Shown: one piece after another, positions 45,316 through 55,240 of the stretch
Numbering within the stretch: position 1 is the first letter of the stretch
Layout: the number at the start of each line of letters is the position of its first letter
Source of the DNA: Gordius sp. MW1
Taxonomy: Eukaryota > Nematomorpha > Gordioida > Gordea > Gordiidae
Direction of reading: 5' to 3'
NCBI GenBank assembly: GCA_964036665.1
Contig: OZ038527.1
Coordinates: forward strand, 26,391,901-26,455,900
DNA length: 64,000 bases
Program-made: the position numbers and the translations under genes
Notes under the pieces: model-generated
Seen by the model: the letters and a program-made list of their open reading frames with translations, nothing else
The model's database searches: none
Told to the model about the DNA's origin: nothing

Positions 45316-46517
45316 CAATACGGAGGATTTTACTTTGGGAGGGGTTTGAAATTTTTTTTCCCGTTATCGAATAAATTTATAAGAAATTTTTTTTTGCAAT
45401 TTGATTGAATATCTATATACATAATGTAGCATCCATGTGAGTTTGTCCAGCCATATTTAGATTATTCTATTGAGGCTGGTGTAAAGAAGATGAGAACATA
45501 GAAAGCTAATTTGGTAAAAAAAAATTGTAAAACAACACATTATGTTGATGTGAAATCTCACTTTGTATTTTCCTTTTTTTGTTCTAATAAGAACAAAAAA
45601 ACAAATTATCGCGATAATATTTATTCACTTTTAAAACTAACGTGAAATTCCTCTATAAAATTATTTTTCAGTTGTTTCCCCGTTTCAACTTGACAGCATC
45701 TAATGCCAATGATAGGTGTAGATTTACGTTTGAGATTCTAAATTTGTTTTTAATAACACCTGCTTAGGCAAATTTAGAGTCCTGCTAATTGCTTTTCCTT
45801 GGGCTGAGCTCAATACAAGCTTGGTGTTTTTCCCGTCCAAAAAATAATGTTTTTAAGCCCTAATAAATTTTAAACAAATTATGAATTCACAATCTGAAAT
45901 TATTTTGTAGCATGCAATAAATTTAATTGCTAATAAGTGAGAAAAACATAAAAATTTCGATAAATGATTTGTTGAAAATTAAATTATTTTGCAACGATGG
46001 AGTCATTAATTTTTCAATTCAATATTAAATTATAGGCTTTGCAGTTAAAAAAATTATTTAAAATATAATTTGAGAAGCCCGATCATTTTAGTAGAATCCA
46101 AGATGCAGGAATCTTCCCAAGCCCGATTGAGGCTTAAAATAGAGGTAAAATTGTTTTTTTAATTTTATTTGATACAAATATTAATTTAATAATATTTGAA
46201 AAATCATTTATTTCATGGGCGTTGCCAGCATTGGAATTAGAGGGGGCAATAATGATTAAGGGAGGGCAAAAATTTTTTTTTGAAATTTTAGCCAAAATTT
46301 TAATATATTTTAACAAATTTTTAGATTTTGAAGGGGGCAGCCGCCCTGCTCCGCCCCCCCCCCTTGGCTACGTCCATGATTTATTAAAGTAAAATTGAGT
46401 ATTATGCCGCTATCGTAATTATTGAATTTTGTATTGCATTTCATAAATTTTAACAAAAATCTCTGCGGGATGGGGGAAGGTTTCAACCCAAAAACCCTCT
46501 CCTTGCGTACGCCACTG
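45316..46517. mobile_element. hAT-type non-autonomous element (uninterrupted copy)
   Basis: Flanked by an exact 8-base duplication GAGGGAGC (45308-45315 and 46518-46525). The right end reversed is CAGTGGCGTACGCAAGG. The left end CAATACGGAGGATTTTA is worn. It has the same position and content as 15757-19099 minus the LINE. No transposase. Confidence 0.8.
46214..46378. mobile_element. Small MITE nested in the hAT element
   Basis: Ends CATGGGCGTTGCCA and TGGCTACGTCCATG are inverted copies with one or two changes. About 165 bases, G/C-run rich. Both flanks read ATTTATT, possibly a target duplication. Confidence 0.6.
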
Positions 46518-46525
46518 GAGGGAGC

Positions 46526-47697
46526 TATCATACTTAAGCCTTAGTAATTTAAACCATTGTAATTTAAATCTTTATATTATTAAACCCGTTTTTATTTGGT
46601 TTTTATCTACCTCTGAATCTATATTTTAAAGCACGCCATGCTACTGAGGTAATTATAATTAAACACCTAAAGACGAATATTTAATATAATGCGATCTTCA
46701 GTTAGCGAAATGTTGCCAAGGATTATATATAAACATACCCAAAACTTTTCAATACTGCCTACTTATATTGCACAAATTTAGATTACCTTTTTTCTAGCAA
46801 AGTAAAATCTTATATATAAAAATGAAACTATGTGTGTACACATGCCGCCACCAATTTTGGAAAACTACCAGACCGATTTGGCTCAAAATTTACAGTTTAT
46901 TCCTGACACTCAGGAGCATGTTTTAAGATTTGTTCGAGCCAAATCGGTCCAGTAGTTTTTGAGTATTCGTACACGTTGCACTGTATACGGAAATAGAACA
47001 AACATATAGACATCAAACTTTATTTTTACTTCAATAACCGCTTTATCATCATATATGCCCTAAAATTCCAACATAATTTAATACACCCGGGTAAATGGCA
47101 AAACAACGTTTGCCGGGTTCATCAGTATTTTATAAAATGTGTTTGCATTTGGATTATTTGTATGAACATTGATACAACTAACACGAGTTTTTGAGGATTA
47201 AACTTTAATTGGATGAACATATAATTATCGCAAGGTAAATAAATTAATATTGCATGTTTAAAGTGATAAATAGATTAATGGATATCAATATTAAGTCGTA
47301 TATAAGTGCAGATATAGTAATAATGGCAACTAAGATAAGGTGTATATAAGAGAAGGAAAAGAATTATAATATAATAACAAAAAAGAAAGTTAGGAATAAG
47401 TCCTATGTATAAAATTAATGTTAGACTAAGTAATTTCTATGTTCTTATAAAGTAATTTATAAGAAAAATATATAAATAAAATCATATAATGTCTAGGTAC
47501 TTTAATAAACGTCACATACATATTTTATGAAAATTCGGATACTTAATAATTTCAACAATTTGGATTTATTTATAAAAAATAGAACTAGTTAATCAACGTT
47601 AAATATTTATTTGCAAAAGTAAAATGTACGTTAAACTAATTATGTCCTCTTATAAAAAAACAAGTTATAGGATGCCTTTAAATATTTAGAGTAACGT
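46526..47697. other. Block V 3' flank of receptor, with a Helitron inside
   Basis: Aligned with 19108-19951 and 40580-41391. The only large difference is the Helitron at 46808-47126. Confidence 0.65.
46808..47126 (+). mobile_element. Short non-autonomous Helitron
   Basis: It starts TCTTATATATAAAAATG after an A. It ends with a hairpin GGCAAAACAACGTTTGCC, then GGGTTCATCAG before a T. In the paralogous blocks the site reads TAAAATATTTTATAAAATG (compare 1485 and 19385), so the 319 bases were inserted between A and T with no duplication, as Helitrons do. An internal pair of arms (AAACTACCAGACCGATTTGG and its near-inverse near 46950) flanks the centre. The 3' end is CAG where CTAG is usual. Confidence 0.8.
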
Positions 47698-47992
47698 TCA
47701 TTTGGAAAACGTGTGCATTTTTATAATGTTTACATCTTCTTGTTTGAAAACCTTTGTAAACACGAAGGAAATGATAGGATTGAAGTTAATTATGAAGAAA
47801 AAAGCAATGATATGATGTAGGTAAGTATTCTTTGTGTTAAAGGATCAGAACTGAAATTATTTGAAAAATAAAGGATAAAGTTTCAATTAAATAAATGACA
47901 AATATTAACAACGAATATTGGGCTAAATCGTTTTCACAAGCCTTTCTGGTAGAAATTAGATTGCGACCAAGATTAGGTGGCACAGATTTATT
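47698..47992 (-). pseudogene. Seven-transmembrane receptor C-terminal fragment, block V
   Basis: The minus strand matches the last third of the intact receptors, from the loop before TM6 to the stop (TGA at 47698-47700, ending KMHTFSK). TM6-TM7 has indels. Similarity stops at 47992, in the equivalent of ...LPNLGRNLIST, where the reverse-transcriptase fragment begins. The remainder of the gene is absent from the window. Confidence 0.8.
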
Positions 47993-48403
47993 AGATGCCC
48001 TGAAGTTTGCTGCGGCATGACGGTCGAACGAAAACGAGTTTGGATTGACAATGGCGAAGGAAGGGGCATAGGTAGGGCATTCATGTGATATTATGAAGTA
48101 GTTAGCGCTTCCAGTGCTTCGAGGTGAACCCTGGGATTGGGCAGTCGCGGCCCTCTAAATAGAGGTGGAGGATATCGGTTGCATATTTCGTGACTGTGTT
48201 GGACATGATTTTGGCAGATCCGTCGAGCTTCAACATCATCTCCAGGTATTCTATCGTTTGAATAGGAATCGAGGATCATTTAGTCGCGTTGACTCTTTGG
48301 ACATCGTTGCAAGTTCTTCCAGGTCCAACTAAACGTTGGAGTAATCGCCAAAGACAAGCAAATCATCGAGGTAGACATTGTACCTGGACTAATCACTGCC
48401 TTC
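47993..48403 (-). pseudogene. Reverse-transcriptase fragment with YLDD, part 1
   Basis: The minus strand reads YNVYLDDLLVFGDYSNV near 48385-48335, an RT motif C box. Further on it has TIEYLEMMLKLDGSAKIM. Frames are broken. The upstream parts of the same pseudogene lie beyond the Harbinger transposon at 54666-54745 and 55082-55240. LTR, BEL/Pao or DIRS type are all possible; no other domain was found to decide. Confidence 0.6.
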
Positions 48404-48582
48404 TTAGGGTGCGTCTTAAAATAAGATTTTGCATAGATGCAAAAAACGAATACACGTTAAAATATAGTTCTGTCTTAATACGCGCTTCACTGCATTTTTA
48501 ATCTTTGCTTCTTCATTTCAATTGCGATACACCAGATGCAAGCTATTGAGTAAGATTTTATTGTAACCATATTTGTAAACAT

Positions 48583-48915
48583 AATTAGACTAGAACAAAC
48601 AAAAGGGTTTATTAAAAGCGTTGAAAGTCAAAAAATAATTTGGGATGATGCCCAAGAACTTCACATGAACAAAATAGAGGTAGCAAAAGCATGGCATGTA
48701 GTGGCCAATGATTGCAACTAGCCAGGTAATTAATAACAATAATATTATAATTTTAATAGTGGATCAATGCAAAGCAAAATCGATAACCTTAAGGGATAGT
48801 TTTAGAAGAGAGAAGAATAAGATTAAACATGCTAGATCAGGATCTGGTGCCCTACCACCAAAATGGCACTACTACTACTAAGATTTGATATTTATAGAAA
48901 AGGTGTTGAGCAAAC
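48583..48915 (+). pseudogene. Harbinger MADF-type DNA-binding protein, 5' part
   Basis: The frame reads SVESQKIIWDDAQELHMNK and EVAKAWHVVANDC, the helix pattern of MADF (Myb/SANT-like) domains that bind transposon ends. An in-frame TAG follows. A likely 34-base intron (GTAATTAATA...TTTTAATAG, 48726-48759) leads to SITLRDSFRREKNKIK, ARSGSGALPPKWHYY, the second half of the domain. A frameshift in the CTACTACTACTA run precedes the point where gypsy 3 enters (48916). Confidence 0.75.
48726..48759 (+). other. Predicted 34-base intron in MADF gene
   Basis: GT...AG boundaries whose removal keeps the MADF frame (PVDQCKAKSITLRD across the join). Confidence 0.55.
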
Positions 48916-49052
48916 TGATACGTGTCAACGCAATTGGTTTATTAGATAAAGAATGAACGCAATTTCAGAATATTCAAATTGTATGGTTATTGATAAAACA
49001 CGAACGAAAATTACAATTCGATGTTACAAACAGAAATAGTACAATCATAACA
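48916..49052 (-). repeat. 3' LTR of gypsy 3
   Basis: Pairs with 52785-52921; starts TGATACGTGTC and ends ATCATAACA. Confidence 0.95.
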
Positions 49053-49079
49053 TCTCTTCCCGCTTAATTATTTACATCC

Positions 49080-50315
49080 TCACATCTCTTCAATCAATCT
49101 ACGTGGAGGTTTCTTGATTCTATCCTTCCTTCTTAGAAAAACATTTTCGTTCTCCGGTGTATCCATTTCAACTGGCATTAATTCCTCTTTTACGGACTGT
49201 TTAAATTCCACATTTTCGCTCTCCGGTGTATCCATTTCAGCTGGCATTAATTCCTCTTGTACTGACTGTTCAAACACCAGTGAGGCTGATCTCGACATTG
49301 TTGATCATGCGTTTCGTCCACCTCTTCTTGACATTCGTCCACTGGTATCGATGCCGCTGAACTTAGTGTCTGTTGATCTTAATTTGTCCGCATGCTTCCG
49401 TAAATTTATTATTACTTTATACATCGTACGACAACAAGCCTTTTCTAGCTAATACTTTACCTTTTCGGATCACCAGTTTCGGAATTCCTTGAATGAGCCG
49501 TCCTATCGTGGTGGTTGGTTTGTTTTTCAATCTAACGTTCTAAATTAGTTCGAGGATTCGGTCGAGACCAATCTAGCATAGTCCGGTTCCTTCGACCAAG
49601 TTGCATATTCGACGGCGACCTACCTGTTGACCTATGTTCGAACAATCTGTATGTAGATAGAATCTCATTTATACAATCCTCAGGATCCTTGATGTCTTCT
49701 CTGGTTGTCAAGTAACGGCTTTTTAATGTTCTAAGGCATCTTTCAGCACATCCATTGGTTTTGGGATGATACGGGGTTGTCAAAACATGTACTATATTAT
49801 AATCCTTACCAAAATTTTCAAATTCGTCGGATGTTAATTGGGGTCCGTTATCACTGACTCTTTGGCGCGGAATACCGAATCGAGCAAACCTTTTAGTTTC
49901 TTTATCACAATTTTTGAATACGAATTTTTAAGGAGTTCCACTTCAATCCCTTTTGAGTAAGAATCAATTCCAACCAATCGTAAGTAGGAATCCATTGGAC
50001 TTGCTAGGTCTATATGCATCTTTCCCATGGTGTGTTTGTAACGTTCCAAGAATATAACGGAACTTCCGGCATATTAACGCGATTTCTTTGGCAACTGCCA
50101 CAACTATTGACAAATTTCTTAATATCCTCGTCCAAACTCGGCCAATAAACGTAATATCTACTAATAGATTTCATACCATTTATTTTGGGGTGCCCTCTAT
50201 GTAAAATATTTAATACTGGCTTACGCAGAATATTAGGTATTATCATTCGTCCGTTCCACTGTATAGTACCTTTATCGGAGCATAATTCACTCTTCTTATT
50301 ATAATACGGTATCAA
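49080..50315 (-). pseudogene. Integrase of gypsy 3 with a repeated C-terminal tail
   Basis: HHCC finger: HRGHPKINGM and CGSCQRNR (50010-50315). Core: IDLASPMDSYLRLVGIDSYSKG, the SDNG-equivalent region near 49850, then YHPKTNGCAERCLRTLKSR with catalytic Glu. Pieces 49834-50049 and 49532-49783 are in different frames. The tail (49080-49298) contains two copies of a unit of about 20 residues including SVQEELMPAEMDTPE and SVKEELMPVEMDTPE, then RRKDRIKKPPRRLI. It is unknown what the repeat does. Confidence 0.85.
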
Positions 50316-50448
50316 ATTCGGTCAATGTAGTTTTATTTACTCCCCAACCCTGATCTATATAAATCAATACTTTCTTTAGCGTGCTGTCCTTGTGCGTTTC
50401 TCCAGCGAGGGTTTTCAGAAATATGGAAGTCCTGTAGTGTAATTGATC

Positions 50449-51333
50449 TCAAACACGCAAATTTTTTTCGTCCTCCATTGCGTCCTCGACAACTTCGGGC
50501 AAAGGTAATCTTGATAAGGCATCTGCTAAGCAGTTGTCTTTCCCGGGTTTATATTCCAATTTAAAATCATAAGCCGCCAGCTTCCAAGCCCATCTTAGTA
50601 TGCAAATTTTGGACATATTATAATTTTCGCCGAATATCCGCTGCAATGGTTTGTGGTCAGTCCGCAAGATAAATTCCCTTCCAAATATATAAGCGTGAAA
50701 TCTTTCACAGCCAAACAGCAATGCTCTCGCTTCTTTATCATTTGAGGCGTAGTTTTTCTCTGACAACGTCCTTGAGGCGTAAGCAATTGGTTTTTCCAAA
50801 CCATTCGAAAACCTGTGCATACACTGCTCCAAATCCATCATTAGATCGCAATCAAGCACTAAAGGTAGTTCAATTGAATAAGGAATCACTGTGTCTTCCT
50901 GAGTTAAGCATGTTTTAACTTTTTTATAAACTCCGTCCACTGTGGAAGTCCATGTCCATTTATATTTTAAACGCGTCAATCGATGTAACGGAGCGCATAT
51001 GCTATGAAGGTGTGAAATAAACTTCTCATAATAATTTACCAAACCAAAGAAGGCCCTTAGTTGGTGTACATTTTGTGGAATTGGCGCCACTTGTATTGCC
51101 CGAATTTTTTCTGGCATCAGATGTATACCATATTGATCTATACGAAATCCCAAGAAATTCACAGAGTCTTTTAAAAATTTTCCCTTCGCTAATTTTGCTT
51201 TCAATCCGGCCCTATTCATTTTTGCTAGAACATCTGTCAAATTTCTTAAGTGCTCCTCATCATCCTCTCCCGTTACGATTAGGTCGTCTAAATAGACTCC
51301 CGTCTTTTTACAATCCTTAAGCAGACCATCCAT
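50449..51333 (-). pseudogene. RT palm and RNase H of gypsy 3
   Basis: An open stretch of 294 residues: GVYLDDLIVTGEDDEEH (RT motif C intact), NFLGFRIDQYGI, QLRAFFGLVNYYEKFI, then RNase H with LPLVLDCDLMMDLEQCM, KPIAYASRTLS, NDKEARALLFG and LRTDHKPLQRIF, and LADALSRLPLP. The RNase H entry motif reads DCDL where YTDAS is usual. A TAG replaces Gln in the FxRFMDG box (near 51340), separating it from the upstream RT part. Confidence 0.85.
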
Positions 51334-51478
51334 AAATCTCTAGAATAAAATTGGTGCTGTAGCGAGTCCGAACGGCAACCGTTTGTAACGATAATAACCG
51401 ACATGTGTGTTGATTATCAGAAAATTTTGTGATTGTTCTTCAACCCCATTTGCAGGTATGCATCCTTCAGGTCGATTG

Positions 51479-52381
51479 TCATAAACCATTTTCCTCCGAA
51501 TAATTTTTCCACAATATCATCGAATGTTGGCAGAATGTGATAGTCGTTAAGGAGAAAGGGGGTTCCAGGCCTTTCGATGGTTCCACCATTTCGATTACAT
51601 CGGCCGCAACTAGCCTATCAAGTTCCTTTTCTATGGAACCTCTTAAGGGAAACGGCACCCGACGAGCCGGTAGAATCTTCCCTGTAGCCGAAGATTGAAT
51701 GTTAATTCGAACTGGAGTGCAATTTATGACTCCAGGTTTGTTGTCAAAAATTTCTGCGAATTTCTTGATCAAATTGTCTATTTTCGTGCTCGAGTTCCTA
51801 TTGCTATTAGATGCTACTTGTTGAACATTATATATTTTTACACACCTGGGAATCTCTAAACCGAATTTTAATATCCATGGCAACCCAAATAAAGGAGCAT
51901 CCGATGCTTTCGTAACAATAACAGGAAGTATGTGACTGTTATGTCCAAGTCCCACTTTGATATCTGTCTCGCCTAAAACATCTAATTTTTGGTGGCCACA
52001 TACCGTGAAATTATCTGTTGGCCTCAGTTGCGGCTTTCTAATCCGCTTCCATATAACTTTATTTATGACCGATACCTGGGCACCGGTGTCATATTCCAAA
52101 CGAAATGCCACATTATTTAAATTGGCGTCGATAGTCGCTCTTTTTCGATCAATTTTTTTTATGTGGTTGATGGAATTTATTTCGCCAAATTCAGGTTCTA
52201 AATCATCAGACACTTTATTTATCCTTTTATTTCTGCAAGCTCTAAAGGAACGACCAACTTTTTTACAATTGAAACATGTTGCCATAGTCGCTGTACATTT
52301 ATTCCGAGCATACGATCTCCCACGTCGATAATATCTCGAAGAACTATTCGCCTCCTGGTGCTTTCTATTGACACTTGTCAC
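51479..52381 (-). pseudogene. Zinc knuckle, protease and RT N-terminus of gypsy 3
   Basis: 300 residues: CFNCKKVGRSFRAC, a CCHC knuckle in which the His is Arg. Then an aspartic protease with LEYDTGAQVSVINKVIW and DAPLFGLPWILKFGL, then an RT lead-in (INCTPVRINIQS, ARRVPFPLRGSIEKELDRL and ADVIEMVEPSKG). The gag upstream is short, so most of capsid is lost. Confidence 0.85.
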
Positions 52382-52405
52382 CTTACGAGACTATCTTTGA
52401 TTTTA

Positions 52406-52784
52406 TTAATATTCGCAAATACTTTGACGAGTCTCCAAAATTTCATCAAAACTGGCCTCTAAGATATTTTTTGGAAATAAAATTTTTTTAACCTGAATAA
52501 CGTTGGCGATTCCAAAGTATGCTAAGAATAATTTTTTTAAAATACGCTTCAGTTCTCCCCCCTCGGCATGAGTTCCTTTAGCCAACAATGTATACTTTAC
52601 ATTGTCGAAATATTCTTACACTGGAATCTCCGGGGAGAAGGATGTAGAACGATTTTTGATATATCGACTTCGTTGTCAGTAACCGATGGTTGTTGAAAGA
52701 TTTTTGATATATCGACCGTTGTCAGTATCCGTTTCATTTTTAATAGCATAATTAATCCTTGAATAATAAGTTTCTCGTCGCCAA
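52406..52784 (-). pseudogene. gag remnant of gypsy 3
   Basis: Only about 380 bases lie between the 5' LTR and the knuckle. Pieces such as LFLAYFGIANVIQVKKILFP and SFDEILETRQS recall gag. A direct repeat (TTTTTGATATATCGAC at 52654 and 52690) suggests slippage. Capsid is mostly deleted. Confidence 0.6.
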
Positions 52785-52921
52785 TGATACGTGTCAACGC
52801 AATTGGTTTATTAGATAAAGAATGAACGCAATTCTAGAATATTCAAATCATATGGTTATTGGTAAAACACGAACGATAATTACAATTCGATGTTACAAAC
52901 ATAAATAGTACAATCATAACA
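52785..52921 (-). repeat. 5' LTR of gypsy 3
   Basis: Pairs with 48916-49052; same ends and length. Confidence 0.95.
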
Positions 52922-52926
52922 CAAAC

Positions 52927-53230
52927 ACCTACTTCCAGTTCCTTAGATGATGTATCCATGTCAATGGAAGATAGCAGCAATAAAGAAAACTCTCATAAAA
53001 GAAAGAGTTGTATTCTTACAGATCAAATAAACAGGTAGCTAAATTTATAGACTAAATTTATTAATTAATTTATTAGGTTAATTACTGTAGAGAAATTAAA
53101 GCTAACAATGGACCCAGAGAAAGCTTTTCTGGATTCCTTGTTACCTGACTTTAGGTTTATAAGCGAGCCTAATAAATTTGTATTCAAAATAAATATATTC
53201 CAATATTTGAATAATTTGAAAATGAATTGA
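52927..53230 (+). pseudogene. Harbinger MADF-type protein, 3' part with BESS-like motif
   Basis: It continues the gene split by gypsy 3 (joining VEQ to TPTSSSLDDVSMSMEDSS). A likely 42-base intron at 53035-53076 joins TDQINR to LITVEKLKLTMDPEKAFLDS, and LLPDFRFISEP follows, which resembles the BESS protein-interaction motif. The stop is TGA at 53228-53230. Confidence 0.7.
53035..53076 (+). other. Predicted 42-base intron in MADF gene
   Basis: GTAGCTAAAT...TTTATTAG; removal keeps the frame into the BESS-like motif. Confidence 0.55.
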
Positions 53231-53375
53231 TAAGTTAATGTATATTACCAATAAAATTTTGTCAAGTTGATATTGTAGACAATAAAATGTTTTCAATATT
53301 TACTATTCACAATCCTAAACAATAACAATATATTAAGTTGATATTGTAGACAATAAACAAGTCAAAAAAATGTAA
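53231..53375. repeat. Spacer between Harbinger genes with direct repeats
   Basis: AAGTTGATATTGTAGACAAT occurs at 53264 and again at 53335, an imperfect direct repeat in the short convergent spacer. Confidence 0.6.
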
Positions 53376-54620
53376 TTAATCCCATGGTAATGGGTATAAA
53401 TTGAAATAATGGCAGAATAATTCTCTAATGTCTCGAGCACTTTGATATGATGGGTTGTTCTCAGGTGAAAACTGTGTAGTCTCAATTTGGTGATCATTCA
53501 AGTTATTTTCCTGAACAGGCAAGTCCTTATTTATACGTATATTATGCAAAATACAAATAGTCTGGATTATCTTTTCAATCTTTTTTGGCTTATTCTTTAT
53601 AGGACTATTGAGGATCCCAAACTTTTTAGCCATAATTCCAAAGGTACACTCAACAGTATTCCTGGCCCTTGCTAGTCTTTTGTTGAACATACTTTTTTCT
53701 TCGTTGAGTGAAGAGCTTAGATAAGGTTTCATGACAAACTAGGAAAGCTAAAAAGCTTCATCAGCTATAAATACAAATGGGGCTTTTATATGACTATCAG
53801 TTAAGAAAGTGTCAGGGGGTAAAAAGTTTTTATCTTCTTGTATCCTCCTATACAGGGAACTCTGTTTCCAAACCCCTCCATCACTTTGACATCCTAAGGC
53901 TCCTACATCAATATAAGTGAATTTATATTTTGCATCAGAGACAGCCATCAATATAATTGAGTGAAATCCCTTATAATTGTAATATCGGCTACCAGCTTTT
54001 GCTGGTTTCATAATCCTTATATGTTTCCCATCTATTGCCCTTAGGCAATTAGGAAAGTTCCATATATTATCATAATCTTTTGCTATCTAAATAATAATTT
54101 ATTTTATATTGAATAATGTCTACTTTTGTCCAACTTTCATTATTGGGGATATGTAAATGTATATGAATCTTTATTAAATTTTTAATAATTGCTTCAGTAA
54201 CCTCATCTAAAATATAAGCTATGGCACTTCTTGATATTCTGAATAAAAAAGCTAATTGCCTATAGCATTCACCTATCAAGTATCTAAATTGCAAATTTAG
54301 GTTAAATTATTATTATAATATTACCTTAATGTTACCATCAACCTTTGAGCTGGACATATTCATAAAACTTTATCATTTGCATGATTAATATCCTTTTCTA
54401 TATAACTTAAGATATAATAAGGTGTTTTGTCTCATCCTTGTGCATTCAAAAAATTTGTCATCCTTTACAATATTCTTCATTATATTATTATACTCCCCAA
54501 AATCATGTCTTTGTTCATATAGGACATGTTTTTTCTTTCTAATAGTTTTTTTAAAGAGAGTAAAAGAATTAATAAAGAAATTGTATCCATAATACGTGAA
54601 GCGCGTATTTGGACAGAAAA
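53376..54620 (-). pseudogene. PIF/Harbinger transposase (DDE, HARBI1-like)
   Basis: Minus-strand exons inferred: N-terminal region with RHDFGEYNNIMKNIV, DDKFFECTRM; an intron of about 41 bases; CYRQLAFLFRISRSAIAYIL (helix-turn-helix-like); an intron of about 37 bases; then NCLRAIDGKHI, YYNYKGFHSIILMAV, YIDVGALGCQSDGGVW, DEAF and ARARNTVECTFGIMAKKF. The catalytic D, D and E are all present. Two in-frame TAG codons lie just after ADEAF (near 53745-53760). It is a dead transposase; the related host protein family is HARBI1. Confidence 0.85.
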
Positions 54621-54665
54621 AAATGGCGGGGTTGAAGTTGCATCGTATTTTAAGACGGGCCCTTA

Positions 54666-54745
54666 GATAATTCGGAGACCACCATCTGGAGTACATATGA
54701 AGAGAAAGATCTACTATTGAAAGAACATTGTAGGGGTGATTCGTG
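54666..54745 (-). pseudogene. Reverse-transcriptase fragment, part 2
   Basis: It continues the pseudogene cut by the Harbinger element; translation includes LSIVDLSLHMYSRWWSPNY. Weak on its own and supported mainly by its position between parts 1 and 3. Confidence 0.4.
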
Positions 54746-55081
54746 CCCAAAATTCAATGAGACAAAATATAATGGTTACAGTCCAAAATGCCACACTCAA
54801 TATCACGGAAAATTAAATCTCAAATGGGGAGGGAATTTGATGTGCATCTAATCCTAACCCTAACCTAAAACGCTGACCTAAAACACTACCCTGAACCTTA
54901 ACCCTGTCCCTTAAAATTTTATAGTGCAGCAATAATTGTTAAATGCATACGCATGCGCATTATTAAAATGCGCAGCTATCTGATTGGTCTGTTAAATGCA
55001 TACGCATGCGCATTATAAGATCTTGAAAAATAGCTTGAAACCGTTTCAAGCTATTTGTATTTTGTCCCATTGTATTTTGGG
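54746..55081. mobile_element. MITE with 25-base inverted ends
   Basis: CCCAAAATTCAATGAGACAA at the left pairs with the reverse of TTGTCCCATTGTATTTTGGG at the right. Inside are two copies of GTTAAATGCATACGCATGCG (54938 and 54989) and a perfect inverted repeat AAATAGCTTGAAAC/GTTTCAAGCTATTT at 55027-55055. It interrupts the RT fragment. Superfamily not assigned. Confidence 0.65.
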
Positions 55082-55240
55082 AAAATACCGTAGAGGTATA
55101 GTTTGCGTTTTCAACCGTATCCCATATATTTTTTGGTAGAGTGAATGGGTATCAATCTTGGCTGCGAAGCGGGCATTGGCTAGTTGCTTAACCGTTACCG
55201 GGATGGTCGCTGGATTTAGTGGGTGCGGTTCAAAATTGAG
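55082..55240 (-). pseudogene. Reverse-transcriptase fragment, part 3
   Basis: The minus strand reads VKQLANARFAAKIDTHSLYQ, which matches the RT motif A pattern (K-x-D with an aromatic and Gln after). It lies upstream of the YLDD box of part 1, in the right order if the Harbinger element and the MITE are removed. Confidence 0.5.

Larger units (their letters stand above)
48916..52921 (-). mobile_element. Ty3/gypsy LTR retrotransposon 3, minus strand
   Basis: LTRs at 48916-49052 and 52785-52921 are each 137 bases and differ at about seven positions by eye. Ends are TG...CA. An exact target duplication CAAAC lies at 48911-48915 and 52922-52926. On the minus strand the 5' LTR is followed by TTGGCGACGAGAAAC (primer-binding-like) and the 3' LTR is preceded by GCGGGAAGAGA (purine tract). 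Order gag remnant, zinc knuckle, protease, RT, RNase H, integrase. It lies inside the MADF gene of the Harbinger element. Confidence 0.95.
48407..54662. mobile_element. PIF/Harbinger DNA transposon interrupted by gypsy 3
   Basis: Ends GGGTGCGTCTTAAAATA (48407-48423) and, reversed, GGGCCCGTCTTAAAATA (54646-54662) differ at two bases. TTA flanks both sides (48404-48406, 54663-54665), the three-base duplication typical of Harbinger. It carries a MADF/BESS-type gene on plus and a DDE transposase on minus, the standard two-gene layout, converging. Without gypsy 3 it is about 2.25 kb. Both genes have stops. Confidence 0.9.

Noticed and set aside
54846..54910. Telomere-like run (CTAATCCTAACCCTAACC...)
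   Set aside because: Only a few degenerate units inside a MITE, with no array; not evidence of a telomere.
55027..55055. Perfect hairpin as a microRNA precursor
   Set aside because: The arms are only 14 bases with a one-base loop; too short for a precursor and explained as a MITE palindrome.
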